Of a stretch of 64,000 nt of DNA, positions 23,300 to 34,289 are shown in pieces. A program made the position numbers and the translations under genes. Each line of letters starts with the position of its first letter. Position 1 is the stretch's first letter. Source of the stretch: Cricetomys ansorgei (Eukaryota > Chordata > Mammalia > Rodentia > Nesomyidae); NCBI GenBank assembly GCA_026225945.1, contig JAMJFZ010003746.1:3232501-3296500 (forward strand), given 5' to 3'. The notes under the pieces were generated by a model. That model searched no databases. It was given only the letters and a program-made list of their open reading frames with translations, and was not told the DNA's origin.

Positions 23300-23510
23300 C
23301 AATGTTTTATGAGACAAGGTGTCTCACTGGCCTGCAGCTCACCAAGTACAAGAGGCTAGCCACCCAGCAAGCCCTAGGGAGCTCCCTATTCCTGCCTCCC
23401 TGGTGCTGAAGACAAGCATGCACCAACAAGCTCAACTTTTCTACATGGGTTCTGGAGATCCAGCTCAAGAGCTCAGCAAACCCTTTACTGATAAATTATC
23501 TCTGCATCCC
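23300..23510 (-). mobile_element. Old SINE, B1-like portion
   Basis: tgagacaaggtgtctcactg, aggctagccacccagcaagc and catgggttctggagatccag resemble rodent SINE reverse strands. The family is unclear. Confidence 0.4.
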
Positions 23511-23747
23511 AGGAAGTTTTGTTTTCCATAATCCCTCTTTTTTGTTGGCATGTGTTAATTATATAAAATAACCAGTTTCATTGTGCCATTTTCATAAATA
23601 TATGAACAAAATTTGATCATATTTACCTCTATTAACTTCTCTTATCACCCTCCCTCCTGACTAGTTTTCCTTCCTCTTGCCTATAATTGTAGAGGAACAT
23701 TTAATCTTTAATCCAGCAGCATGGCTGCTCTAGAGTAGAAAGAATGC

Positions 23748-24259
23748 TGTTACACTGAAAGGACAAGAACAAAGCAGCCAAACTTTAGTCAGGCTTCTAA
23801 GGAGCACCAAAACTGTATAGGCCCAAGTCAGGGACAAGGTGACCCAGAACAGTTCCCAGAACTAGAGTAAGAAAAACAATCTCTAAGACAAGATATGGAT
23901 TGCCGACTAATGGCCTTGGGCTAAGGATCTCCTCCCACCCACATTGACTAAGACCCTAAATTTACATTTTTCTAGGAGCTCAAGACCTTGCTATATGCCA
24001 GCACCAATCAGTTTAAAGCTTAATAGTCACATCACTATGTAACCAATAGAAGCATGCCTGATGATAATCTGTTGCTAAGCTCTGCCTTTGAAAAGCATAT
24101 ATAAACCATACTTAGCATGTGCTCACTGTCACTCTTATTTGCCTCACTTGAGGAATCTGTGAGAGTGGACCCCAACACATTGGAAATAAACCTCTTGCTT
24201 TTGCATTGATCTCGAGTCCTGGTGATTTCTCGGGGGTCTCCTTCCGTCTGCCCCTAACA
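23748..24259 (+). mobile_element. Solo LTR, gammaretrovirus-like (class I ERV type)
   Basis: It starts TGTTAC and ends CCTAACA. U3 contains CCAAT-type sequence (gtaaccaatagaagc), then a TATA box (gcatatataaacc near 24098). R carries AATAAA (ggaaataaacctcttgc near 24183). U5 is C/T-rich. Length is about 512 bases. Flanks ATGC (23744-23747) and ATAC (24260-24263) could be a 4-bp target duplication with one change. No gag, pol or env sequence is adjacent. Confidence 0.75.
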
Positions 24260-25000
24260 ATACACCTTTATTCTCAGTATGCAGAAAGCAGTGCTAGCAC
24301 ATGCCTTTAATCTCAGGATCCAGAAGGCAGTGGTGGTGCACACCTTTAATCCCACCACTTGGGAGACAGGAAGCAAAGCTCAGAAGGAATCAGTGTCACA
24401 TAGGAAATGACATCAGAGGAAGAATTGACAGAGTGAGTCAGAGTGAGGACATGCCAAACTCTCAAGACAGAAAAGCTGGCTCTCAGCTTAGAGAACAAAA
24501 CACAAAAGCAGAGAGGCTGACTGAGGCAATATGGAGCAGTGAGATCTCAGAGACACAGAAACAGTCTGAGGAATTTGAGGCAGAGACACAGAGGCAGCTC
24601 AGCAGAAGTCAGCATCAGACGGAAAGAGTCAGTTTCAAGCCAAGCAGAGCAGCTCAGTCTGAAGCAGTCAGAGAATCAGCCAGAGTCAGAAAGTCAACCT
24701 GCTCAGGTCAGTTTGAACCAGGAAGCTTGGAGACAGAAGAGTTTGAGCCAGAACAGCGAGTAAGTTGAGCCAACCAAACCGAAGAGCTCAGTTCAGAAGG
24801 AGCTAGTCAGAGTGGCTTAGTCAGCAATAAGTCTTGGAGGCTTAAACGTTCTAGATTGTACAGAGGCTGAGGCTGAAGCCTTCTAGTTCTAGATTTAGAT
24901 TGTATGGAGGCTAAAACGCTCCAGGGCTCCAGAACTAGGATCAGTGATTGAATTAGCCAAAGAATAAACTGTCTTTTTGAACCTGAATAAATGTCTACTA
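24260..25000 (+). repeat. Purine-rich composite repeat with doubled B1-like head
   Basis: Two B1-like heads in tandem (gctagcacatgcctttaatc and ggtggtgcacacctttaatc) lead into about 500 bases dominated by CAGAG/AGTCAG motifs. Then comes a diverged direct repeat (ttctagattgtacagaggct and tagattgtatggaggctaaa) and an AATAAA near the end. It resembles rodent RMER1-type composite repeats, but I cannot confirm that. The 155-codon open frame inside it has no gene character. Confidence 0.5.
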
Positions 25001-25253
25001 TAATCCCCTCTCTGCTTTAAGAAGTTTGACATCTGATTTAAAGAAATACTCAACAATTCTTTTTAGTCTCATTTGAACTATGTCCAACAACTGAAAGAAA
25101 AGAACCGAAAGTTCTGTTAAGACACTCTTACAATTTCCTCTAGGAATCCCAAATGAGCAAAACATCATTGTTATCACTTTCTACACATGCAGGAAGGCGC
25201 CTAACCATTTAAGAGTGAAAAGTGACTCCAAGATCCATGAGATTCTCACTTAC

Positions 25254-25328
25254 CTTCATCTCAATAACAGTCTGCAGAGCTTTTGTTTTGGCAGAGTCGG
25301 GAGCATTCTCAAGTCTCCGGCGCATCTC
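25254..25328 (-). CDS. ERC1: ERC1 coding exon 3
   Basis: This short exon of 75 nt encodes 25 residues (about 363-387): EMRRRLENAPDSAKTKALQT, then VIEMK. It continues the coiled coil directly from NNMLRE of exon 2. The acceptor is CTTAG before GAGATG, and the donor is AAG followed by GTAAGTGAG, a strong consensus. Phase is 0/0 and no defect is seen. From memory the family usually has HRRF where this exon reads RRRL, so there may be two substitutions. A B1 SINE at 25392-25514 sits only 64 bases upstream of the exon in the transcript and may crowd the branch-point region. Confidence 0.95.
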
Positions 25329-25391
25329 CTAAGCAGAAGCAGGAGAGAGTCAGTGGCTGCCTTCTTAGACTCATGCCCTACCCCCAAGCTT

Positions 25392-25514
25392 TTTGGTCTC
25401 ACTTTGTAGCCTGGAGCTATACCTGGCTGGCCTTGAACTCACAAAGATCCACTAGATCCTCAGTCTCTGCCTCCAAATGCTGGGATTAAAGTCATGTGCC
25501 ACCATGCCTAGCTA
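25392..25514 (-). mobile_element. B1 SINE next to exon 3
   Basis: ctggctggccttgaactcac and aaatgctgggattaaagtca on plus. It lies 64 bases 5' of exon 3 in the transcript, in sense orientation. Confidence 0.9.
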
Positions 25515-26379
25515 CATTCATGCTTTTTTGAAGTGAGAGATGTCAAAAATAAATGACCCAACCCTGTGGTAAATGGACCCTTTCTTTGTCGTAAACCCTT
25601 ACCTGTGGATCAAGGAATCCAGATCCATGCAATCTGAGTGATTAGACATACACTCTGGAGGACCCTTGGCTCTAAATAGCTAGCTATTTAAAATTAGCCA
25701 TAGTAATATCAGTAACTACTACTATAATAGTAGAAACTACCACGAATCGCTGGATTGATAGATCAATAAGATGTGAAACCAAAACTATAAATCATTTAAA
25801 GGAGAGACTAGAAAAGATCCCCTTTTAAAAAGCAGAAATAATGGCCATCACATCCTGCCTGCACCTCAAAGAGCTACTGAAAGTATCTCTGTTGACAACA
25901 TCTTTTCTATAGCATCCACCTCCCAAGTAACAGTCACCTAGTTACCTATGATGAGAATCTCCAGTGGGGCTCCACAGAGGTAGAAAACGTCTGTAGGACA
26001 AGTTTCTAAGTAGTTCAAAATTTGAAAAAGTACTAAAACAGCTTTCTTTTTTAATCCAATGTGCTTGCTTGAGAACATAGTTGCTCAACAAATGAGTTAT
26101 GAGTTTTGATATATAAACATAAATAAAATGAACTACACTATAAACAATTTTCACATACTAATAAAAGGCTAAAATCTATATATTTATTTAGTGTTTATAT
26201 ACTTGAAAGTATTGAAGCTGAATTTCTTTGAAATTCTTCACAATTTAGGTGTTCAACAATTTTACAAGACATCTCTTTCCCATTACCTAATTCCAAACAA
26301 ATTTCAAAATGTTCCATTTTGGGGTAAACTATTACAATTTTATTTTTAAACTCTAGCACATAGGCAAAGAAATGCAAAA

Positions 26380-26400
26380 AAAAAAAAAAAAAAACCAAAA
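26380..26400 (+). repeat. Poly-A tract
   Basis: About 18 A residues. In the transcript this is poly-U. Confidence 0.9.
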
Positions 26401-26757
26401 ACTATTCAAATTTTAAAGATTCTTCTACATGTATAGTAAGGATGGCTAGAATGCACTCTAGTTCACTCACAAGCATAAAGCTTTCCCATTGAGTCATCTG
26501 AAATCCTATCACAGCAAATTTCTAATCACAGGCCTGCACATTAAAACTCATTATGAACACATCTTGCATTCAGTGGGCTGACAAACTCCACTTTCCCGCT
26601 GAGCATATCAAGTCTGTGGCTCATGCCTTGTAAATAATGGGAGAGACTCTAGGAACTGAACTAAATTACTATTCAAACAAGTATAAGAAGAAAAATGCAC
26701 TATTTGTTCACTTTATTAAATTCCTATTGGCTGAATTTTTTTCATTTAAAGACAAAC

Positions 26758-27020
26758 AGGGCTGGGGACTGGGGATATAGGGTCAGTTAGTAAAGTGCTT
26801 CCCGTGCAAGCATGAGGATCTAAGCACAGTCCCCAGAATTCATTAGAGCCTGGCTTACTCAGCAAGTGTCTCAAAAAACAAAGTAACTGGGCTTGGTGGT
26901 GCATGCCTTTAAGCATGGTATTTGGGAGGCAGAAGCAGGCAGATCTGAGTTTAAGGTCAACCTAGTCTACAGAGCAAGTTCCAGGACAGCTAAGACTACA
27001 GAGAGAGATCTGTCTCAAAA
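26758..27020 (+). mobile_element. tRNA-type SINE head joined to a B1
   Basis: ggggatatagggtcagttag and caagcatgaggatctaagca (about 26758-26880), then a B1 from 26886 with ggcttggtggtgcatgcctt and gggaggcagaagcaggcaga. This is consistent with a B4-type dimer. Confidence 0.75.
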
Positions 27021-27164
27021 GAGAGGAAGAGAGGAAGAAAGGGTAAGAGGGAGAAACACCTTGGACTTAGCATTGTGGCGCTGTAATTTCAGCTGGACAA
27101 AGGTATGGAGAATTTGACTGACTCCACAGAGAAACAGGACAGGACAAGACAAAGAACAAGAGTC

Positions 27165-27571
27165 AGGGCAGGAAAGGAAAGGGAAAAGACAGAGAAAGGA
27201 AGAGAAAGGAAAAGGAGAAATAGGTGGGGTGAGAAAGGAAAAGGAAACAAGAAAGGAAAAGGGGGAGATGAGGAAGATAGGAGAAAAGGGGACAGGGAAA
27301 AGAGGGAGGGAAAAGGAAGGAGGAAAGGGAAGAAAGGGAAAGGAAAAAAAAGGGGGGATGTGAAGGAAGAGACAGGAGGGGAGGGGGGCAGAGGGTAAAG
27401 AAAAGGAGCAGGGCAGGGGAAAGGAAGAGAGGGGCAAGGGGAAAAGGAGGAGAAGGGAAGGAGAAGAGAAAGAAAGGAAAGGGAGGGAAGTGGGAAGGAA
27501 AGAGGAGGGATGGGGAGGGGAGGGGAGGAAAAGGGTGGGAGGAGGGGAAAGAAAAGGGGAAGGAAAAAATA
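27165..27571 (+). repeat. Homopurine (GGAAA-rich) tract, about 400 bp
   Basis: Almost pure A/G on plus, hence an almost pure polypyrimidine run in the ERC1 transcript, beginning gradually from about 27120. The 178- and 140-codon Ser/Phe/Pro/Leu open frames on minus are products of this composition. Confidence 0.95.
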
Positions 27572-27587
27572 AATTATGGTTAGAAAT

Positions 27588-27690
27588 TGGACATGGTGGC
27601 TCATGCCTTTAATTTCAGTGCTCAAGAGACAAAGTCAGAAGAACTTCTGTGCATTCAAAGCCTGCCTTTCTATACCTTGTCTTTAAAATA
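27588..27690 (+). mobile_element. B1 SINE, diverged
   Basis: ggacatggtggctcatgcct, ttcagtgctcaagagacaaa and cataccttgtcttt-like end. Confidence 0.65.
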
Positions 27691-27892
27691 AATATATATT
27701 TTTTAATTTTTTAAAATAAATATATATTGGTAGAATTATTAAGTTTCCTAATTGCATAGTTTCTAGTGTAAAAAGGAAATATGTTATCTCTTCTAATTTA
27801 TCAAAGAATGGGTAACTTCAAGTTGAAAACAAATTAGATACAGTTTATGCTCCTTTTCTGCAATAGTTTTCTTTTTTCATTTTAAAAGTAAA

Positions 27893-27998
27893 TAGGCCAG
27901 GTGGTGGTGGCGCACATATGAGTTCGAAGCCAGCCTGGTCTACAGAGTGAGTTTCAAGACAGCCAGAGGTACAACAGAGAAACCCTGTCTCAGAAAAA
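27893..27998 (+). mobile_element. B1 SINE with internal deletion
   Basis: gccaggtggtggtggcgcac jumps to atgagttcgaagccagcctg. The middle ('tttaatcccag' block) is missing. The 3' end tacaacagagaaaccctgtc is intact. Confidence 0.85.
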
Positions 27999-28012
27999 AA
28001 CAACTACAAAAG

Positions 28013-28175
28013 GATTTTAGCTCAATGGTATAGCACTTGCCTGGCATAAATCAGGCCCTTAGGTTTGATCTCTATAACCATAAAAATTAATAATAGTAAT
28101 TATTATTATTAATTCAATAGTACAGCCCTTGGCTAGCAAATGCAAGGTCATACATCTAATCCCCAATGCCATAAA
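28013..28175 (+). mobile_element. Two adjacent ID-like SINEs
   Basis: ttagctcaatggtatagcac (28018 on) and caatagtacagcccttggct (28115 on) are two ID-type copies separated by an ATT-rich segment. Confidence 0.55.
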
Positions 28176-28671
28176 AATATGCTCAATTTTATCTACATGA
28201 TTGAAAGAAAAAATCATATATGACTGTAAAGTAGCACTTAAAAATCTGAAATCTGGTCTCTTTTTTTTTCTTTTTTTGAAATTTCAGGTTTCAGCCCTCA
28301 CTGCTCTTAGGTCAAATGTCTGTGAGTCACTCCTCCATACAAGTTCTAGATGGCTGTACTATATTCACAGAGACAGAAATGAAGGGGAAGTGAATGGAAA
28401 GACTCCTCGCTGCGCTTGGTGTCTTCTCTCATGTAACGATGAGCAGTGTGGTTCCGTAGCCCTTTGCCAGCATTATGCTGAGAAAACCTCTTGACAAAAT
28501 GGAAATGAGAGGAAGATGCTACAATACAAACAAGAGTAGGAGGAAACATCTGAATAAACAAGGTATGCGACTTCCCATTCCCCAAAATCACTTCAAAAGG
28601 TAAAACATATTAATACTGGAATTATTTTTTTATTCTAAGTGCTACTATTCTGTTACTGTCTCTGTTATCTT

Positions 28672-28812
28672 CCTCTTTGAGACAGGATCTCAGACAAATT
28701 AGAATTCTCTATACAGACACAACTAACCTGTGATTTCCTGATCCTCCTGCCTCCACCTCCCAGTGGTTTATGCAGTGCTAAGATTAAGTAAACTAAGATA
28801 CATCCCCAGCCC
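28672..28812 (-). mobile_element. B1-like SINE, diverged
   Basis: tgagacaggatctcagacaa and cctcctgcctccacctccca on plus. Confidence 0.6.
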
Positions 28813-29290
28813 AATATTCTTATAACTTCCAACTGTCAAGAAAGTTAACAGGCACTTCTGAAATATGCTAACCAAAATTCAGAATTCATAGCTTAGTATC
28901 TACACAAATATTAGCATTTTTATAAACCCTAAGAGGTGAAAAATTGTATTAACAAGTGTAAACTAACTCTAACTCTAATTCTAACTTTGCTGTCCCTTGC
29001 CACTAAAATCTTCTAACCTGTCCGTAACATACTTTTTCACCCACATCCTCTGGAACTAACTCCTCTGTCCTTGCCTATCTAACTGACCTTTCCAACTGAC
29101 ACACTCTCTTTTAAATAGCTCTCCCACGCTGTTCCCAGAAGTCCAAGCAGCATGTAGCCATAAGGAAGATTACACAGCACAAAAAAAACCTCTTGGCAAA
29201 TCGTTCCCCTACAAATAAGACTTGAATTAAAATGTTATAGAAAAAACAAAAAAACAGCCAAATAGAATGTTTAATTCATTACAAGAACAT

Positions 29291-29405
29291 GTAGCCCAGT
29301 GTGGTAGGACACAACTTTAATCCCACACTGGGAAGGCAGGGGCAGGTGGCTCTCAAGGAACTGAAGGCTAATCTATTCAAAGTCTCAGGCCAGCCAGACC
29401 TCATA
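29291..29405 (+). mobile_element. B1 SINE
   Basis: gcccagtgtggtaggacaca, ctttaatcccacactgggaa and aggccagccagacctcataa. Confidence 0.75.
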
Positions 29406-30856
29406 AAAAATCATAATAATAAAACCCAAAAGGTCAAACATCTGCCAACATTTTAAAGAAAGAAGTAGAGGTTTGAAACATATTATGGAGTTGCAATACT
29501 TTGTACACACTGGAATAAAGATTTCCTTAAAATTCCATAGCCAACTTCAACATTCTCTACCAAGACACCGAGAAACATAGTTTAGTTCTCAAAGCTTGCT
29601 GTATAGCAATCACCTGCACAGTTAGTTACATCTCCAAGTGTCTAAGCGCAAAGCACTAACCAAATATAACATGTAATTTACTGCTTGCCCAACAGATGTC
29701 CTCGTTCATCCATCAAAGGAAAGGTAGGAGAGCATAGCACAAAATCTAGCAAGACAAGCAATGATGTAATTCTATTACCAGCAGAAAATTCCAGCTCAAA
29801 CAATAATGAAACCATGACACAAACAAAAAATATAGTACTTAATCAAAATTGTAGTTTTAATTGGGGGGGGGATACAGAGTCATGTTCATAAACAAATAGA
29901 AAATTGTAAGGAGTAATATCACAAATGTCACTTTACTGCTCTGCTATTAACCATGTCTAAAAAGCCAGTGAGTATCACTGGCTTACATTGCTGGATGAAG
30001 GCACTTAGTAATTAGGTTTTATGGGCAATTTCACTCTCTTGCCCCCAAAGGGACCTCAGAGGAATCTCTTATTCTTTCCTGAAATCCTGACACATCAGGA
30101 AGAGTGCTGTCCCAAAACTAAGACGTGGGTCCTCACCTGGCCCTGGTGCCCTGGTCTTAGACTCCCAGGCTCCAGAACAATGACAGTATTTTTGTTATAC
30201 TAGCCTAAACAAAGATAGAAATATATATATCCATCCTTAATGTAAAGTGAACTATGAAACAAACATGTATTTAATAATATGACCACTGCTACTGCATGTG
30301 CATGCAACCTTACACATGGAAACTTCGTTGCAGAATTGATGTGTGAGCTAAGTCTTGAAGAAAGTAAGAAAACAAAGAATAAACATTTTTAAAGCCACTG
30401 TGTCCACTTGTCCTCAAGTAACTTTAAATATCATGATTACATTTCTTATAAGATATTATGCTACAAATGGTCTTAGAACTGTTTGGTGGTACATTCACAA
30501 GGGGATATATTTTCCTATCATGCACAGAATTTATTTATACAGCTTCTTATTTTTTAAAAAATAGTCTAAAACTCTCTGGGTTTTTTTCAGTATTTTTGAG
30601 CTCAACATATTTCTAATTGTTCACAAACAAACAAAAATTGTGGTTTCCCATAACCCTTAGCTATTTGGCATTTATTAATTTCTAAACTACTAAGAGAGGC
30701 TGAAATGTTCAGAAGCAGCAAAATTTTAATATTTAATATTCCCAATGCAGGAAATTATAATTGGAAAAAAAAAAGACATCATCAAATTTGTATTTGCTCC
30801 ATAATTTTTCCTTATATACACCTGGCATTTTTACTTTTGAAGAGCTTCACAAGTTT

Positions 30857-31015
30857 TTGTTTTGTTTTGTTTTGTTTTTTCAAGGTGGGTTTTTCTGTGC
30901 AGCTCTGACTGTTCTGTAACTTACTATGTAGACCAGACTGACCTCCAACTCACTGGTTTGCCTGCCTCTGCCTCCTGAGTGCAGGGATTAAAAGTGTGCA
31001 TCACCTTGGCCAGCA
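30857..31015 (-). mobile_element. B1 SINE
   Basis: tgtagaccagactgacctcc and ctctgcctcctgagtgcagg on plus, with a GTTTT-rich tail that fixes the minus orientation. Confidence 0.9.
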
Positions 31016-31037
31016 ACTTCAAACTTTTTGATGTTGT

Positions 31038-31163
31038 TGTTTTCTTAAGTGTTGTTTGTTTGTTTGAGACAGTCTTACTATGTGAACCAGGCTGGCTTCC
31101 AACTCACAGAGATCTGACTGCCAAATGCTGAGAGTAAAGGCTTGCTCCACCATGCCCCGTTTG
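31038..31163 (-). mobile_element. B1 SINE
   Basis: gaaccaggctggcttccaac and ccaaatgctgagagtaaagg on plus. It is adjacent to and in the same orientation as the preceding B1. Confidence 0.8.
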
Positions 31164-31327
31164 CTTGTTTGTTTAATTTCTTTCTTTTAAAATCACATAA
31201 AAAGGGGGGAGGAGTCATTCAGACTCATTTGAGGACCCCCACTCCTCCCATCAAAGTGTGAAAGTTATCTGGGTATGATGGTGTGTGTGTCTGTAAACCC
31301 AAGGAAGCTAAAAAGATTTTTATTTCT

Positions 31328-31775
31328 AACCTGAAGCACTAGCTAATTTTATGACAACCTGACACAGGCTAAACTCATTTTGGAAGAGGGAACCTTGATT
31401 GAGAAAATGCCCCCACCAGATGGGCCTGTGGGCAGAGTGGACTGCCCCCCACCAGTCTGTACAGCATTTTCTTAATTAGTGATGGACATGGAGGGCCCAG
31501 CTCATCATGGGTGGTACTATCCCTGGGAAGTTGGGTCTGGGAGTATACAAAAAGTAGGGTGAGAAGGCCATGGGGAGCAAGAAAGTAAGCAGTATCCCTC
31601 CATGGCCTCTGCATCAGCTCCTGCCTCCAGGTCCCTGCCCTGTTTGAGTTCATGCCCTGACTTCCTTCAGTGATGTTACTGCGATGTAACACAGTAAGTA
31701 AATAAAACTTTTTCTCCCCCAAGTTGCTTTTGGTCATGGTGTTTTGTCAGAGCAACAGAAATCCTGACTAAGACA
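31328..31775 (+). mobile_element. MaLR-like LTR, nearly full length
   Basis: aggctaaactcattttggaa, gattgagaaaatgcccccac, a TATA-like gggagtatacaaaaagtagg, ctctgcatcagctcctgcct, AATAAA (agtaaataaaacttttt) and cagagcaacagaaatcctga. Same family as the nested copy at 37606-38203. Confidence 0.75.
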
Positions 31776-32447
31776 CCAGACTTATAACATGTATTGCAGC
31801 TTTTAAATTAGCTTATGGGAAGATGAATTCTTCCTTTACATTTTCTTAAAATGACATTGCCTCAGAAAGTGAGGTCTAATCACAGAGGTCAGCTTAAGTA
31901 TGATTCCTTCAAAACATTCCGTCTGTACACATCACTCCTTCTGGCTACACCTCCATGGTAAATGGTTTTTAACACATCTTTCACAGCAAGGCAACCGTTT
32001 CCAGGGAAACCACAGGCAAGCATTCATTACTGCTGGAGCTTCACCAGCATATGTGAACTGAGGTAAACAGTTCACTGTCTCTTACTAGTATTTAATTGAG
32101 CATAGTTAGCTGAGACTCTGACTCTGGTCTTGCTGTTCTAGCTCTATGAACAAACAGGCAAGCAACAAACTAAAACAATCCTATATCCCTCCAGCGACTC
32201 AGGAACCCCTAAGAATCCCATGTAGGGTGACAGGAATGGGGATGTTACTGAGTAACATATATGCCAGATGATGTCATTCCATTCAGGAGAGAAAAATCAA
32301 AAAAAGAAAGCAGTGAGGCTGAAACACAAAAGGTAAAATTCCTATCCAGAAGCATAGCAGAACACGTTATTTATCTAGGTCAAGATTCTGATTAATAAGG
32401 AGAATAAGGACAATCAGGAAATTATACCTGAAAAGGTAGTCACCTAC

Positions 32448-32865
32448 CTCTCTCAGCATATTATTCTCCTTTTCCTTCTGCTCCAAAAGGCTTTCTAAGT
32501 GGTGGACGTGCATCTCTGCCTCTGCCAGCCGTCTTGTTCTTTCATGGTCTTCCTCTGTAGCTTTGGCAGAAAGTCCTTTGCTCTGTAACATCTCCAGAAG
32601 CTTCTTAATGGACTCATCCCGAGCATTTTAGTGTTTGCTTCTGAGTCTCAATTCGCAACTCCATTTCCTCCAGGGTCTTCCGCAGAAGGAACAGTTCTTT
32701 GGCTTGCCGCTCGTGCTCAGCATGCAATCTCTGGAAGTTCTCCTCTGTCAGCTCTGCCACACAAGGCTCCCCAGTCCTACTGCTGCTATCTTGCTGAAAC
32801 AGCTGATTCAAGTCCCTCTGAATCCGCAACTCATCCTGGAGAGCCTGGATTGTCATCTGCATGTG
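32448..32865 (-). CDS. ERC1: ERC1 coding exon 2 (frameshifted by one extra base)
   Basis: This exon encodes about residues 224-362 (HMQMTIQALQDELRIQRDLN through EKENNMLRE), a continuous heptad-rich coiled coil of the CAST/ELKS family. The acceptor is TTCCTAG just above 32865 and the donor is GAG followed by GTAGGT at 32447. Both junctions are phase 0, so the length should be 417 nt, but it is 418. The extra base is one A in a run of four at 32626-32629 (minus strand). After ETQKQTL the frame gives KCSG and then a stop instead of NARDESIKKLLEML, while the correct continuation from MLQSKGLSAK to the donor sits in the next frame. The plus-strand open frames across this exon are antisense shadows. 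Confidence 0.96.
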
Positions 32866-33769
32866 CTAGGAACAACACAAAAAGAAAAACCAAAATCAGC
32901 TTTCCCCTCAATTAGCAAAGACAGAGCAGCTTGTAAGTAGCTAAAAATAGCTGTAAGGGTTCTCAGCAGTCTGCATTCAGCAAATTAGGATTCACCTATT
33001 CTCTCTTAATTCATTTTAAAAATTATGGTAATAATCTACAATTATCAGTAATTTAACTTGTGCTTATTCCCACCAGGAAAATAAGTATGGCAGTCCTTTA
33101 CTTTTAAAAGCTACAATAAAATCTAGACATCTCAAATTTAACAGAAAGTATTTTAAAGAATCTCTATCAGCAGAAATAAAAACAAAAATTTATTCCAAAA
33201 CACAAAAATCTATCAAAAGATAAAATAACTTTTAATTATTGAAAACAAACTAATTAGCAAATATTAGTATTTAATGAGTGGTTTTATATATAGCTTTTAA
33301 ATTATAAATTAACCTTCACTAACCATACATACATACAAAAATGTGACAAGCACACACAGAAACACATCAAAACCAGACATGGGTATGCGGGTAATATAAG
33401 AGCATTTGGAAGACTAAGTGGCAGAAATATCTCAAGTCTGAAGGCCAAAGTGATACATACTACTCAAAAAATTAAAACTACGTAGTATAAACTCTATTCT
33501 TAATGAGAATTTTAAAGTCGTCTAGAATGCTGTTGTTGACTGCAGACACAATGCTGTTATAGTAGATCTATTTCTACAGCCTATTCATCTTGCTTCATTG
33601 AAAATTTATGGACATTGATAAGTAGCTTTCCATATTTCCTTTTTCCCAATCCCTGGAAAAGTAACATCCTCTGCTTTGATTCTGTGAATGTAATTATTTT
33701 ATATTAGCAGCTGACCCATGTACTATTCATTTCAGTTAATTGACAAGTGATAAGTGTAGTGTTAACTGT

Positions 33770-34135
33770 CAGCTTGAAAGATCTTGGAATCACCTAGGAG
33801 ACAATTTACATGCTATTGAAGATTTTGTTTAACTGAATGAAAAAGAAACCATACACTATTAAGTGAGTAGCACCATTCCTTGCTGGGCTTCAAACTCTAG
33901 ACTCACAGAAAAAGGAGAAAGCTAGCCTCAGCCCAGCACAAACATTCATCTCTCTCTGTTTTCCAACTGTGGGGGACAAACCTGACCAGCTGCTCCAATG
34001 CTCCCACTGCTGCTTGCCTTTCCTCCCAACGATCTACCTACAACTCTAAACTAAGCCAAAATAAACCCTCACCTTTTTTTAAGTTACTATTGTTGGAATA
34101 CTTTTATCACAGCAACAGAAAAGTAACCAAGACAT
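33770..34135 (+). mobile_element. MaLR-like LTR
   Basis: gatcttggaatcacctagga near the 5' end, aagccaaaataaaccctcac as the poly-A region and cacagcaacagaaaagtaac at the 3' end. Confidence 0.75.
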
Positions 34136-34289
34136 GAGTATTTTAGTAGTGATATGTGATTCTTGATGTAATATTAGCAAATATAAACTTCCTTTCTGTA
34201 TATGCCATAGCTATATGCCACAAATCTTTCCAATCCTTGTCATTTTTTTTTCACTTTAGCACTACTTATGATTCTTTATAACATTTTTT

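Larger units (their letters stand above)
18926..25253 (-). other. ERC1 intron 3-4
   Basis: Donor is GTAAGTGAG and acceptor is TTCCTAG. It carries the 34-bp inverted repeat (19508-19583), MaLR-like LTRs, an MIR, a CA repeat, a class I type LTR and a purine-rich composite repeat. Nothing recognisable is seen in 18945-19500, 19690-20600 and 22580-23180. Confidence 0.9.
25329..32447 (-). other. ERC1 intron 2-3
   Basis: Donor is GTAGGT and acceptor is CTTAG. It contains B1, B4-like and ID SINEs, a homopurine tract (about 27165-27571) and one MaLR-like LTR. No repeat or gene signature is recognised in 25520-26750, 28180-28665, 28815-29285 and 29410-30855. Confidence 0.9.

Noticed and set aside
24301..24768. 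155-codon plus-strand open frame
   Set aside because: It begins inside a B1-like head and continues through low-complexity CAGAG repeats. There is no domain or codon bias.
27015..27625. 178- and 140-codon Ser/Pro/Phe/Leu open frames
   Set aside because: Homopurine tract read on the pyrimidine strand. Stop codons are rare there by composition alone.
32631..32940. 94- and 101-codon plus-strand open frames
   Set aside because: Antisense shadows of ERC1 exon 2.
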